This document shows, in pieces, positions 1 through 6,459 of a stretch of DNA of 14,708 nt. The translations under genes and the position numbers were made by a program. This DNA is from an archaeon. Lineage in GTDB: Archaea; Hydrothermarchaeota; Hydrothermarchaeia; JALTZZ01; JALUTC01. Within the stretch, counting starts at the first letter, position 1. The number at the start of each line of letters is the position of its first letter. The stretch lies in NCBI GenBank assembly GCA_027051265.1, contig JALTZH010000113.1:1-14708 (forward strand). The letters run 5' to 3'. The notes under the pieces are model-generated. The model was not told the DNA's origin, did no database searches, and worked only from the letters and a program-made list of their open reading frames with translations.

Positions 1-437
1 TTTTTTATTAGAAGCATATAGTTTCCCTTTCTTAAATGTAACTTGTTTATGAACATGACTTTAGTATAGTTTATATAAATGTTTATGATATATTTATCTC
101 CTATAGGTTTAGATATAATTGTGAGATTTCTAAAGTAATTGGTCTCTTGATAGAATTCGTATATCTTCTCATTCAAAATACATTCATAGATTAGTGTAGT
201 GTCCTGAATTTTTAATGATCCGATATATAGATTTAGAGAGAAAATTCTAGAAGCATTATGACCGCTGTAATAAATTTCCTTAATAATATTATCGAGCATC
301 AATATTTGATTTTTTTCAGATTCAAACTTAACTATTTCTTCAAGATTTTCAACCTTAGGATATAAGTATGAAAATGCTAAGATTATTCCTGATATTATAA
401 TCATGCTTATCAGGATATATGAAATTATAATGTTCAT
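1..437 (-). CDS. Partial secreted pilin-like protein (C-terminus outside window)
   Basis: An open frame runs from an ATG at 437 off the left edge, giving 145 visible residues without a stop. The protein starts with one hydrophobic segment (about residues 3-25, rich in Ile, Leu and Ser), followed by a short helix-like stretch with many charged residues and then a region of alternating beta-like segments. The pattern (single N-terminal membrane helix, an LDNIIKEI-type helix, then a SGHNASRIFSLNLYIGSL-like beta segment) resembles archaeal type IV pilin-like or pseudopilin proteins. This is inference from shape; I see no clear class III signal peptide cleavage site. In-frame upstream codons contain a TTG (449-447) before a TAA, so a start four codons earlier is possible. 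No strong ribosome binding site is visible. Confidence 0.55.
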   Translation of the reverse strand, partial: MNIIISYILISMIIISGIILAFSYLYPKVENLEEIVKFESEKNQILMLDNIIKEIYYSGHNASRIFSLNLYIGSLKIQDTTLIYECILNEKIYEFYQETNYFRNLTIISKPIGDKYIINIYINYTKVMFINKLHLRKGNYMLLIK

Positions 438-445
438 AATTATAT

Positions 446-469
446 CTTTCAATACTACTAGTATAGCTT
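446..469. repeat. Single CRISPR-repeat-like sequence
   Basis: On the + strand this begins CTTTCAAT and continues with a short palindrome, ATACTACTAGTAT; on the - strand it ends in ATTGAAAG. This is the general form of crenarchaeal CRISPR repeats of about 24 bases. A related sequence at 8954-8977 shares the first 12 bases, CTTTCAATACTA. There is only one copy here, with no spacer array on either side, so it is not a CRISPR array. It lies in the gap between the pilin-like gene and the csa3-like gene. Chance occurrence in AT-rich DNA is a real alternative. Confidence 0.25.
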
Positions 470-480
470 AAAATCTATAT

Positions 481-511
481 CATTCCCGACCCTTTGGATT
501 GGGAACTCACG
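481..511. other. Small GC-rich hairpin in an AT-rich intergenic gap
   Basis: Within the 240-base gap 438-677, a short G+C-rich island stands out. TTCCC at 483-487 pairs with GGGAA at 501-505 around a 13-base loop that itself contains CCC. GC-rich islands in AT-rich thermophile genomes often mark structured RNAs, but this one is too short to assign to a family and has no recognisable C/D or H/ACA boxes. The rest of the gap is AT-rich, with TATA-like stretches near 585-604 and 631-640. Confidence 0.25.
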
Positions 512-630
512 AGATGTATATAGATAAGGAAAAATTTGAAAAAATGCAAACAATTTAATCTTTCTTTAACATTAGATTTTTTTAACCTTTTATTTATATA
601 AATATAGAAAATATGTTCAAAAACTCCTTT

Positions 631-640
631 TAAAATATAA
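631..640 (+). promoter_or_regulatory. Possible TATA box for the csa3-like gene
   Basis: TAAAATATAA lies 38-47 bases upstream of the ATG at 678, in a pyrimidine-poor stretch. A second TATA-like stretch (TTTATATAAATAT) is at about 592-604. No ribosome binding site precedes the ATG, so translation may be from a short leader. Archaeal promoters cannot be told reliably from AT-rich background here. Confidence 0.3.
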
Positions 641-677
641 AAATGATAAAATTTGCTAATTTTTTTCTTTATAAATT

Positions 678-1355
678 ATGAGTAAAATCTTAACGCTAAC
701 CTTAGGGTTTGAGGAAAAATTTTGTTACAGAGCAATACTCCGACATGGTATAAAGGAAAATGATAGAATAATATTAATAACGGCAAGTTTAACAGATAAA
801 GTTAAAAGAGCCTACGAGAACATAAGGTCGTTTATAAACACATCATTCGGAGAAAAAGTAAAAGTAGACCTTCTAGAAATTGATGTAAAGAACCCTATTG
901 ATTCTATTAAAAGATTAATCGATATCTTCTCAAAAATAAAACAAGAAGAATCAGAAATAATTATTAATTTGAGCGGAGGTATGAGAATACTAGCCATAAT
1001 GGTGTTGTTCTCCTTAATATTAACAAGAATTGAAAAAGCAAAGGTTGAAATAGAACTCGAAGATTTTTCAGCAGTTATAGATATTCCAGAACAGTTCATA
1101 AACATTTTTGAAATAAGTAAAAAATTAACAGACGAGAGGATCAAATTGATGAAAGAAATAAAAGAGGGAGCAAACGATGTGAAAACATTAGCATCAAAAC
1201 TTAAAAAAGACGAAAGTACTATAAGAAGAAACATTAATATATTAGAAAATCTTAAATTAGTAGAAATCTCTAAGAGAAAACCGTTGATATTTAAACTAAC
1301 AAATGTTGGAGAAGTTTTCGTCACAATTGATAAAAAACATTCTAAAGAAGAATAG
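678..1355 (+). CDS. csa3: Csa3-like CARF-HTH transcriptional regulator
   Basis: This 225-residue protein has an N-terminal Rossmann-like CARF domain (about 1-145) and a C-terminal winged helix (about 152-216). The N-terminus LTLGFEEKFCYRAIL is typical of Csa3, and the conserved CARF ligand motif is intact as NLSGGMR at 97-103. Csa3 proteins bind cyclic tetra-adenylate through CARF and control cas genes and spacer acquisition in type I-A and III-B systems. The HTH portion (DVKTLASKLKKDESTIRRNINILENLKLV) has the spacing of an ArsR/MarR-like DNA reader. Length fits the family. No cas gene is visible: the left neighbour is a pilin-like gene on the other strand, and the right one is a convergent transporter gene 16 bases away. 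It may therefore be an orphan regulator, or act on a locus elsewhere. Confidence 0.85.
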   Translation: MSKILTLTLGFEEKFCYRAILRHGIKENDRIILITASLTDKVKRAYENIRSFINTSFGEKVKVDLLEIDVKNPIDSIKRLIDIFSKIKQEESEIIINLSGGMRILAIMVLFSLILTRIEKAKVEIELEDFSAVIDIPEQFINIFEISKKLTDERIKLMKEIKEGANDVKTLASKLKKDESTIRRNINILENLKLVEISKRKPLIFKLTNVGEVFVTIDKKHSKEE

Positions 1356-1364
1356 GATAACTTT

Positions 1365-1382
1365 CAATTTTTTAGTCTTTTC
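1365..1382 (+). terminator. T-rich stretch after csa3
   Basis: Ten bases past the csa3 stop the + strand reads CAATTTTTTAGTCTTTTCTC. T-tracts of this kind end transcription in archaea without a hairpin. The tract overlaps the 3' end of the convergent permease gene, which ends at 1372. Confidence 0.35.
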
Positions 1383-2163
1383 TCAAATATTTTAAAGCTA
1401 CTAAAATACTTGCAATAAAAATCAACGTCATTACTATCGTAGGACTAGTTGGAAGATTAAACACAAACGAAATTAATATTCCAAACAATATTGATACAAC
1501 ACTGACGAATGAAGAAATTAGTATAGAAGAATAAAAACTATTGGATAATAGATATGCTATAAAACCCGGTAATGATATAAGTGCTATTGTTAATACTATA
1601 CCTACAATCTTTATCAAAGAAAATATTGTCAACATTATTAATATATAAATTAAAATATTTACTAAATTGTAATTAGAGATTAAAACCTTTGAATATTCGG
1701 TATTAACTGTTATAAGAAGAATTTCTTTACGATACTTAATAGATATCAGTAAGATTAAAAGAAAAATTGTTATTATGGTTATTAAATCATATATGTCTAT
1801 TAATAATATATTACCAAAAATATAAGAAAAGACAAGAGATGGTGAGATTCCTTTTAACGAGATTACTAAAATTGAAATTGAAAAATTAAAAGAAAGAGTT
1901 GATGCTATAGATAAATCTTCACTTATCCTTAACTTTTCTATCATGAATTTTATGATGAAGAGATTAATACTCGAATATAATATACCTGAAAATATAGGAT
2001 TTACGTTTATTGATAATCCAAGTAAAATACCAGCAAATGCTGCATGTGAAATACTATCGGATAGTAATGTTAGTCTTTTCATTAACGCATATATACTTAC
2101 AATTCCTGAAAATATTCCAGCAAGAACTCCAGCAACGATGGGAAAAATAAATATTTCATGCAT
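1372..2163 (-). CDS. znuB: Metal ABC transporter permease (ABC-3/ZnuB-MntB family)
   Basis: This is a 263-residue, almost wholly hydrophobic membrane protein with about seven or eight helices, the normal size for the ABC-3 family. Family landmarks are visible: LLSDSISHAAFAGILLG near residues 33-49 (the conserved D..SH...G segment), IVLTIALISLPGFIAYLLS near 187-205, and NLPTSPTIV near the C-terminus. It forms the membrane channel for zinc or manganese uptake with the ATPase and binding protein encoded just upstream. Its start overlaps the ATPase stop by 8 bases, and GGAAGTG (2171-2177) sits six bases before the ATG, so the start is well supported. Metal specificity cannot be read from the permease. 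Confidence 0.9.
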   Translation of the reverse strand: MHEIFIFPIVAGVLAGIFSGIVSIYALMKRLTLLSDSISHAAFAGILLGLSINVNPIFSGILYSSINLFIIKFMIEKLRISEDLSIASTLSFNFSISILVISLKGISPSLVFSYIFGNILLIDIYDLITIITIFLLILLISIKYRKEILLITVNTEYSKVLISNYNLVNILIYILIMLTIFSLIKIVGIVLTIALISLPGFIAYLLSNSFYSSILISSFVSVVSILFGILISFVFNLPTSPTIVMTLIFIASILVALKYLRKD

Positions 2164-2785
2164 GTGTTTTCACTTCCAAAAGTTTTCCACCTTTAAGATA
2201 GTAAATTTTATCAGAGATATTAACTATATATTCTAAATCGTGTGATACTAATAAGATACCACAACCTTTTTTCTTATAGCTATATAAAAGTTTATAGAAC
2301 AATCTTTTAAAATCTTCATCCAATCCGTTTGTAGGTTCATCCATGATTATAATTTTTGGATTTCTTGCTAATGCAGTATATATAAGAACTCTTCTAATTT
2401 GGCCAAACGAAAGCTCGCATAGTTTTTTCTGCAAAAATTTATCAATACCAAATAAATTAAGCATGTTTTTATCATTGATACGAGAAGCCGTTATGAATTC
2501 TTTAACTGTTACTAAGCGATTTTCAACGTTAAAATTTTGAGGAACGTATCCAACGATTGACCACTTTTTAAAATTTTTTATATCAGTTTTAATTATTTTA
2601 ATACTTCCTTCCTTAGGTTTTAGTATTCCGAGAATCACCTTCAGTAGCGTCGTTTTACCACTTCCATTTGGTCCTATAATGGATATGAGTTCATTTTCGT
2701 TCAATGTTATTGTTACGTTATCTAACACTATTCTGTTTCCATAGGAAAATTTAAGATTTCTTACTTCAAGTATAGTTTGACTCAT
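2156..2785 (-). CDS. znuC: Metal ABC transporter ATP-binding protein (ZnuC/MntA family)
   Basis: This is a 209-residue ABC ATPase that powers the metal importer. From the ATG at 2785 the motifs are: Walker A GPNGSGKT (38-45), Q-loop Gln83 in YVPQNF, signature LSFGQ (125-129), Walker B IIIMDEP (145-151), D-loop NGLD, and switch His182 in LLVSHD. All catalytic residues are present. I chose the ATG at 2785 because it gives an ATGA overlap with the stop codon of the upstream binding protein, the usual arrangement for translational coupling; an in-frame GTG three codons earlier (2794) is also possible. The protein is slightly shorter than typical ZnuC, ending soon after the H-loop strand. Confidence 0.92.
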   Translation of the reverse strand: MSQTILEVRNLKFSYGNRIVLDNVTITLNENELISIIGPNGSGKTTLLKVILGILKPKEGSIKIIKTDIKNFKKWSIVGYVPQNFNVENRLVTVKEFITASRINDKNMLNLFGIDKFLQKKLCELSFGQIRRVLIYTALARNPKIIIMDEPTNGLDEDFKRLFYKLLYSYKKKGCGILLVSHDLEYIVNISDKIYYLKGGKLLEVKTHA

Positions 2786-3627
2786 TTTGAACACTCTAAT
2801 GCAATTTTTAAAGCAGATAATAACTTTTTCATCATCCTTATATAATCTTCCTTTTCTTCACCACCCATTATATCGATTTCAAGTACTTTTACGTTCGTTT
2901 CTCGTGTAATAATCTCAAGAACCTTTGTTTCGATATTTTTCTCTTTCAAAATATATTTTATATTCTGTTCTTTTATTAATCGAAGAATTTCCAGGATTTC
3001 TTTAGCCGATGGTTCGCTTAATTCCGCTTTTAATATATAAACGTTTTTAAAACCAAATTCTCTACCTAAATAAGTTAACGATGGATGTAAAGTTATAACG
3101 ATATCTTTATTACAATCTTTTAGTTCTTCTTTAAATTCATACTCAAGCGATAATAATTCTTTATAAAATTTCTTAAAATTTTGTTCATATTCTTTCGAAT
3201 TTTTGCTATCAATTTTCATCATTTCTTCTTTTATAGTTTCAGCGATTCTTTTAGCATTTTCTATCGATAGCCATACATGCGTATCAATGGTATCTTTGTA
3301 TTTAATAATTTCTATTTCTTTTGAAACGTTAATGATGTAACCATCAAAGTTTTTTATCGCTTCCTTCTCATAAGCGTTTACCATTAATCCTATTGTAATA
3401 TATATTTCTGAGTGTTTAATCGCTTTAATATCATCTGGCTTAAGTTCATAACTATGAGGATCAAAATTCTCTGGAATCATGCAGCTTATGTAATATGTAG
3501 GAATAATATTTTTTGCTATACTACATATAGGTGGAAGATCAACCAATATCATTCTATCATTAGATGTACTACATGAAGTCATTAGCAGCATAAATACGAG
3601 AAATGTGGTGAGAATAATCTTTATCAT
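2782..3627 (-). CDS. znuA: Metal-binding lipoprotein of the ABC transporter (ZnuA/TroA family)
   Basis: This 281-residue cluster A-I solute-binding protein captures Zn(II) or Mn(II) outside the cell. It has an N-terminal hydrophobic segment ending in MTSC with Cys19, a plausible lipobox, so it is probably membrane-anchored. The four likely ligands are His58 (DPHSYE), His117 (DTHVWLS), His181 (TLHPSLTYLG) and Asp252 (EIDIMGG). Three His plus Asp matches TroA/ZnuA better than the two-His, Glu, Asp set of manganese proteins, so zinc is favoured. The His-rich loop of many zinc proteins is absent. It is the first gene of a tightly overlapping three-gene unit. Only 8 bases separate its start from the divergent cupin gene, so its promoter must lie at least partly inside that gene. 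Confidence 0.9.
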   Translation of the reverse strand: MIKIILTTFLVFMLLMTSCSTSNDRMILVDLPPICSIAKNIIPTYYISCMIPENFDPHSYELKPDDIKAIKHSEIYITIGLMVNAYEKEAIKNFDGYIINVSKEIEIIKYKDTIDTHVWLSIENAKRIAETIKEEMMKIDSKNSKEYEQNFKKFYKELLSLEYEFKEELKDCNKDIVITLHPSLTYLGREFGFKNVYILKAELSEPSAKEILEILRLIKEQNIKYILKEKNIETKVLEIITRETNVKVLEIDIMGGEEKEDYIRMMKKLLSALKIALECSK

Positions 3628-3635
3628 ATTTATTT

Positions 3636-3986
3636 ATGTATAAAAGAAATTTACAAGAGATAGAAGGATTTTTTACAAAGGATTCTTCTTTTGTTAAAGA
3701 AATTATAAATCCAAGAATATATAATGTTAAAAATTACAGCATAGCACTCGCAATAGTAAAGAATGAGACAAAACTTCATTACCATAAAACATCTGAAGAA
3801 ATTTATCTAATTCTAAAGGGTAAAGGTATTATGAAGTTGGACGATGAAACCTTTGAAATAAAACAAGGAGATGTTATTTTAATAAAGCCTTATAAAAAGC
3901 ATAAGGTGATTGCTAAGGAAGAATTACACATATTATGTTTCTCGCACCCATCTTATAGTGATGAAGATACGGTTTGTTTGGAGTGA
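3636..3986 (+). CDS. Small single-domain cupin protein
   Basis: This is a 116-residue protein with one cupin beta-barrel. Motif 1 is visible as LHYHKTSEEIYLILKGKG, with metal ligands His48, His50 and Glu55; motif 2 is GDVILIKPYKKHKV, with His89. All four metal-binding positions are therefore kept. Such proteins are often isomerases, dioxygenases or sensors, and the sequence does not say which. The ORF starts 8 bases from the divergent metal-transporter gene and ends 7 bases before nadM, whose ribosome binding site overlaps its stop codon, so it is probably cotranscribed with nadM. There is no alternative start before residue 64. Confidence 0.8.
   Translation: MYKRNLQEIEGFFTKDSSFVKEIINPRIYNVKNYSIALAIVKNETKLHYHKTSEEIYLILKGKGIMKLDDETFEIKQGDVILIKPYKKHKVIAKEELHILCFSHPSYSDEDTVCLE
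3980..3986 (+). promoter_or_regulatory. Ribosome binding site of nadM
   Basis: GGAGTGA lies 7 bases before the nadM ATG at 3994. It contains the cupin stop codon TGA (3984-3986), which suggests translational coupling of the two genes. Confidence 0.6.
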
Positions 3987-3993
3987 AAAATAA

Positions 3994-4509
<516 letters not shown>

Positions 4510-4511
4510 TT

Positions 4512-4814
4512 ATGAAGAGAAGAAAATTGTTGTTTATACTAATTGTATTGGTAATTGCATCAAGCTTTGGATATGCGCTCTTTTCTCCTTTTACTATAAT
4601 GGAAGAAGAAGTTGATTCTGATAAAGATGGAATACCGGATAGAACTGAAATAATGATTGGTTTAGATCCTTACAAAAAGAATACCGTTGAGGATTTGATA
4701 AAAATCTCAAACCAATTAGATCAAATGTTACTAAACGGTACAATTTCGATTTCAGATTACAGATATATGAAAAGAATTATTAACGAATTAATTCTCAAGA
4801 TGAATAAATCATGA
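4512..4814 (+). CDS. Small membrane-anchored protein with thrombospondin-type calcium motif
   Basis: This 100-residue protein is not a family I recognise as a whole. Residues 5-24 form a hydrophobic anchor after a basic start (MKRRK), so the rest is probably outside the membrane. Residues 35-58 contain DSDKDGIPDRTEIMIGLDP, a calcium-binding thrombospondin type 3-like repeat with Asp35, Asp37, Asp39 and Asp43 in place. The tail (about 64-97) looks like a SHOCT-type helical hairpin: a leucine-rich helix, NGTIS, then an aromatic-containing helix ending in Lys and Leu. It starts 2 bases after nadM and overlaps the PfkB gene by 4 bases (ATGA), so it sits inside the operon. Confidence 0.7.
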   Translation: MKRRKLLFILIVLVIASSFGYALFSPFTIMEEEVDSDKDGIPDRTEIMIGLDPYKKNTVEDLIKISNQLDQMLLNGTISISDYRYMKRIINELILKMNKS

Positions 4815-5743
4815 TAGAAGTAGTTGGTCTAGGAGCTCTTAACATAGATAAGGTTTATAAAGTGGAAAGGATTGCAAAACCTGGTGAAGAAGTTTTTATA
4901 TACGATGAACATATATCACCAGGAGGAAGTGCTGCTAATACAATATATGCTTTGGCAAAACTTGGAATAAAAACAGGATTTATTGGAATAATTGGAGACG
5001 ATTATTACAGTAATATTATTATAGAAGAATTTAAAGAAGCAGGTGTTGATATTTCAAGAATACGAGTAGTTAAGGGTAGATGTGGTGAAGTACTATGTAT
5101 CGTTGATAAAAGTGGTGAAAGATGTTTATATGTGAACCCTGGTGTAAATAATTTGTTAACCCTTAACGAAGATGATTTAGTTTATATAAATAGTGCGAAA
5201 ATTCTTCACATGTCATCTTTTGTTGGTGAAAAACAACTGAATGAAAAGAAAAAACTTCTTAACAACATTAAAGCATTGATATCCTTTGCTCCGGGACATG
5301 TATACGTTGAAAAAGGACTAAACGAAATAGAGGATATCGTTGCTAAATCGTATATACTCTTCTTAAATAAAAGTGAGGCCGAGATTTTAACAGGTAGAAA
5401 TTATAAAGAAGCTGCAAGAATGTTATTAGATATTGGTTCTAAAGTTGTAGTTATAACATTAGGTAAAGACGGATGTTATGTTCTAACTAAAAATTACGAG
5501 ATTAAAGTACCCGCATATAAAGTAAAACCAGTAGATACAACTGGTGCTGGAGATGCTTTTGCTGCAGGTTTTATATATGGAATTATAAAAGGATTTGATT
5601 TAAGATTATCAGCAAAGATTGCAAACAAAGTTGCATCTTATTGTATTCAGAAGTATGGTGCAAGAGATGGGATTCCAAGTAAAGATGAAATCGAAAGGTT
5701 CTTAAAAGATGAATTTCGAAGAAAAAAAGAAAAAACTTGTTGA
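4811..5743 (+). CDS. PfkB-family carbohydrate/nucleoside kinase
   Basis: The 310-residue ribokinase-fold enzyme transfers phosphate from ATP to a sugar or nucleoside. The N-terminal substrate loop PGGSAANT is at 37-44, the metal and phosphate NxxE motif is Asn186-Glu189 (NKSE), and the catalytic signature DTTGAGDAF is at 242-250 with catalytic Asp248. Length is standard. The substrate cannot be read from the sequence; archaeal members act on ribose, adenosine or other nucleosides, KDG and others. The ATG at 4811 overlaps the stop of the preceding gene (ATGA), and its 3' end overlaps pcm by 35 bases. The proximity to nadM makes a nucleoside substrate conceivable, but this is only inference. 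Confidence 0.88.
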   Translation: MIEVVGLGALNIDKVYKVERIAKPGEEVFIYDEHISPGGSAANTIYALAKLGIKTGFIGIIGDDYYSNIIIEEFKEAGVDISRIRVVKGRCGEVLCIVDKSGERCLYVNPGVNNLLTLNEDDLVYINSAKILHMSSFVGEKQLNEKKKLLNNIKALISFAPGHVYVEKGLNEIEDIVAKSYILFLNKSEAEILTGRNYKEAARMLLDIGSKVVVITLGKDGCYVLTKNYEIKVPAYKVKPVDTTGAGDAFAAGFIYGIIKGFDLRLSAKIANKVASYCIQKYGARDGIPSKDEIERFLKDEFRRKKEKTC

Positions 5744-6368
5744 ATATTTAATTAGAATGGGATATTTAAGAAGCAAAGAAGTTATTAACGCTATGCTAAA
5801 AGTTGATAGACATCTATTCGTTCCTGAAAAATATTTAAACGAAGCCTATGAAGATAGACCTTTACCAATTGGTTATAATCAAACGATTTCTGCACCACAT
5901 ATGGTTGCGATAATGACCGAGTTATTACAGGTTAATCATGAACATAAAGTTTTAGAAATAGGTACAGGATCAGGATATCATGCATGTATTCTTGCATGCC
6001 TTGCCAAAAGAGTAATTACAATAGAGAGAATACCAGAACTCGCAAAATTTGCTGAAAGGAATATAAAAAAAGCATGCCTTTCTCATAAGATAAAAATCGT
6101 GATAAGAGATGGAACTCTTGGCTATGAGGATGAGGCACCGTATGATAGAATTCTTGTAACTGCTGGTGCAAAAGATGTTCCAGAACCATTATTCAAACAA
6201 CTTAAAATAGGTGGATTAATGGTTATTCCAATAGGTGAAAAACTCTCACAAGATCTTTTTGTAATAATTAAGGAAGCTGAAGATAAGATGAAGAAGATTT
6301 CCTATGGCCCATGTGCTTTTGTACCTCTTATTGGAAAATATGGCTGGAAAGAAAACGATTTTCAATAA
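5709..6368 (+). CDS. pcm: Protein-L-isoaspartate O-methyltransferase
   Basis: The 219-residue enzyme methylates abnormal L-isoaspartyl residues with AdoMet, starting repair of aged proteins. The AdoMet motif I is VLEIGTGSGYHA (81-92). The family-specific motif QTISAPHM (58-65) and the C-terminal FVPLIGKYGW (204-213) are both present. Length and N-terminus (EEKKKKLVEYLIRMGYLRSKEV) fit archaeal PIMT. The start lies 35 bases inside the kinase gene; the next in-frame Met, residue 17, would cut the first conserved helix, so I keep 5709. A gap of about 90 bases follows before hemL. Confidence 0.95.
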   Translation: MNFEEKKKKLVEYLIRMGYLRSKEVINAMLKVDRHLFVPEKYLNEAYEDRPLPIGYNQTISAPHMVAIMTELLQVNHEHKVLEIGTGSGYHACILACLAKRVITIERIPELAKFAERNIKKACLSHKIKIVIRDGTLGYEDEAPYDRILVTAGAKDVPEPLFKQLKIGGLMVIPIGEKLSQDLFVIIKEAEDKMKKISYGPCAFVPLIGKYGWKENDFQ

Positions 6369-6405
6369 ATGTTACATACCTCCATCTCAAGAAGAAATTT
6401 TTCGT

Positions 6406-6417
6406 TGTTATATTTTA
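6406..6417 (+). promoter_or_regulatory. Possible TATA box for hemL
   Basis: TTATATTTTA lies in the 91-base gap between pcm and hemL, about 45-50 bases before the hemL start chosen at 6460. It suggests that hemL and the overlapping GTPase gene can be transcribed separately from the upstream genes. This is a weak call in AT-rich DNA. Confidence 0.3.
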
Positions 6418-6446
6418 ACCTAAATTAATTATTTCATTTAATGTGT

Positions 6447-6456
6447 GGTGGAGTGG
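6447..6456 (+). promoter_or_regulatory. Ribosome binding site deciding the hemL start
   Basis: GGTGGAGTGG precedes two adjacent ATG codons (6457 and 6460). GGAG (6450-6453) is 6 bases from the ATG at 6460. The upstream in-frame GTG codons at 6445 and 6448 fall at or inside this site, so they are unlikely starts. Confidence 0.6.
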
Positions 6457-6459
6457 ATG

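Noticed and set aside
438-677. A CRISPR array next to csa3
   Set aside because: Only one repeat-like unit is present; there is no second unit at regular spacing and no spacer series.
812-1324. A 170-residue open frame antisense to the csa3-like gene
   Set aside because: It is the mirror of a well-supported coding frame; its Ser, Phe and Ile-rich composition is what the antisense of AT-rich coding DNA gives, and no motif is visible.
6445-6459. An earlier GTG start for hemL
   Set aside because: The GTG codons overlap the ribosome binding site GGTGGAGTGG, and family N-termini start near the ATG at 6460.
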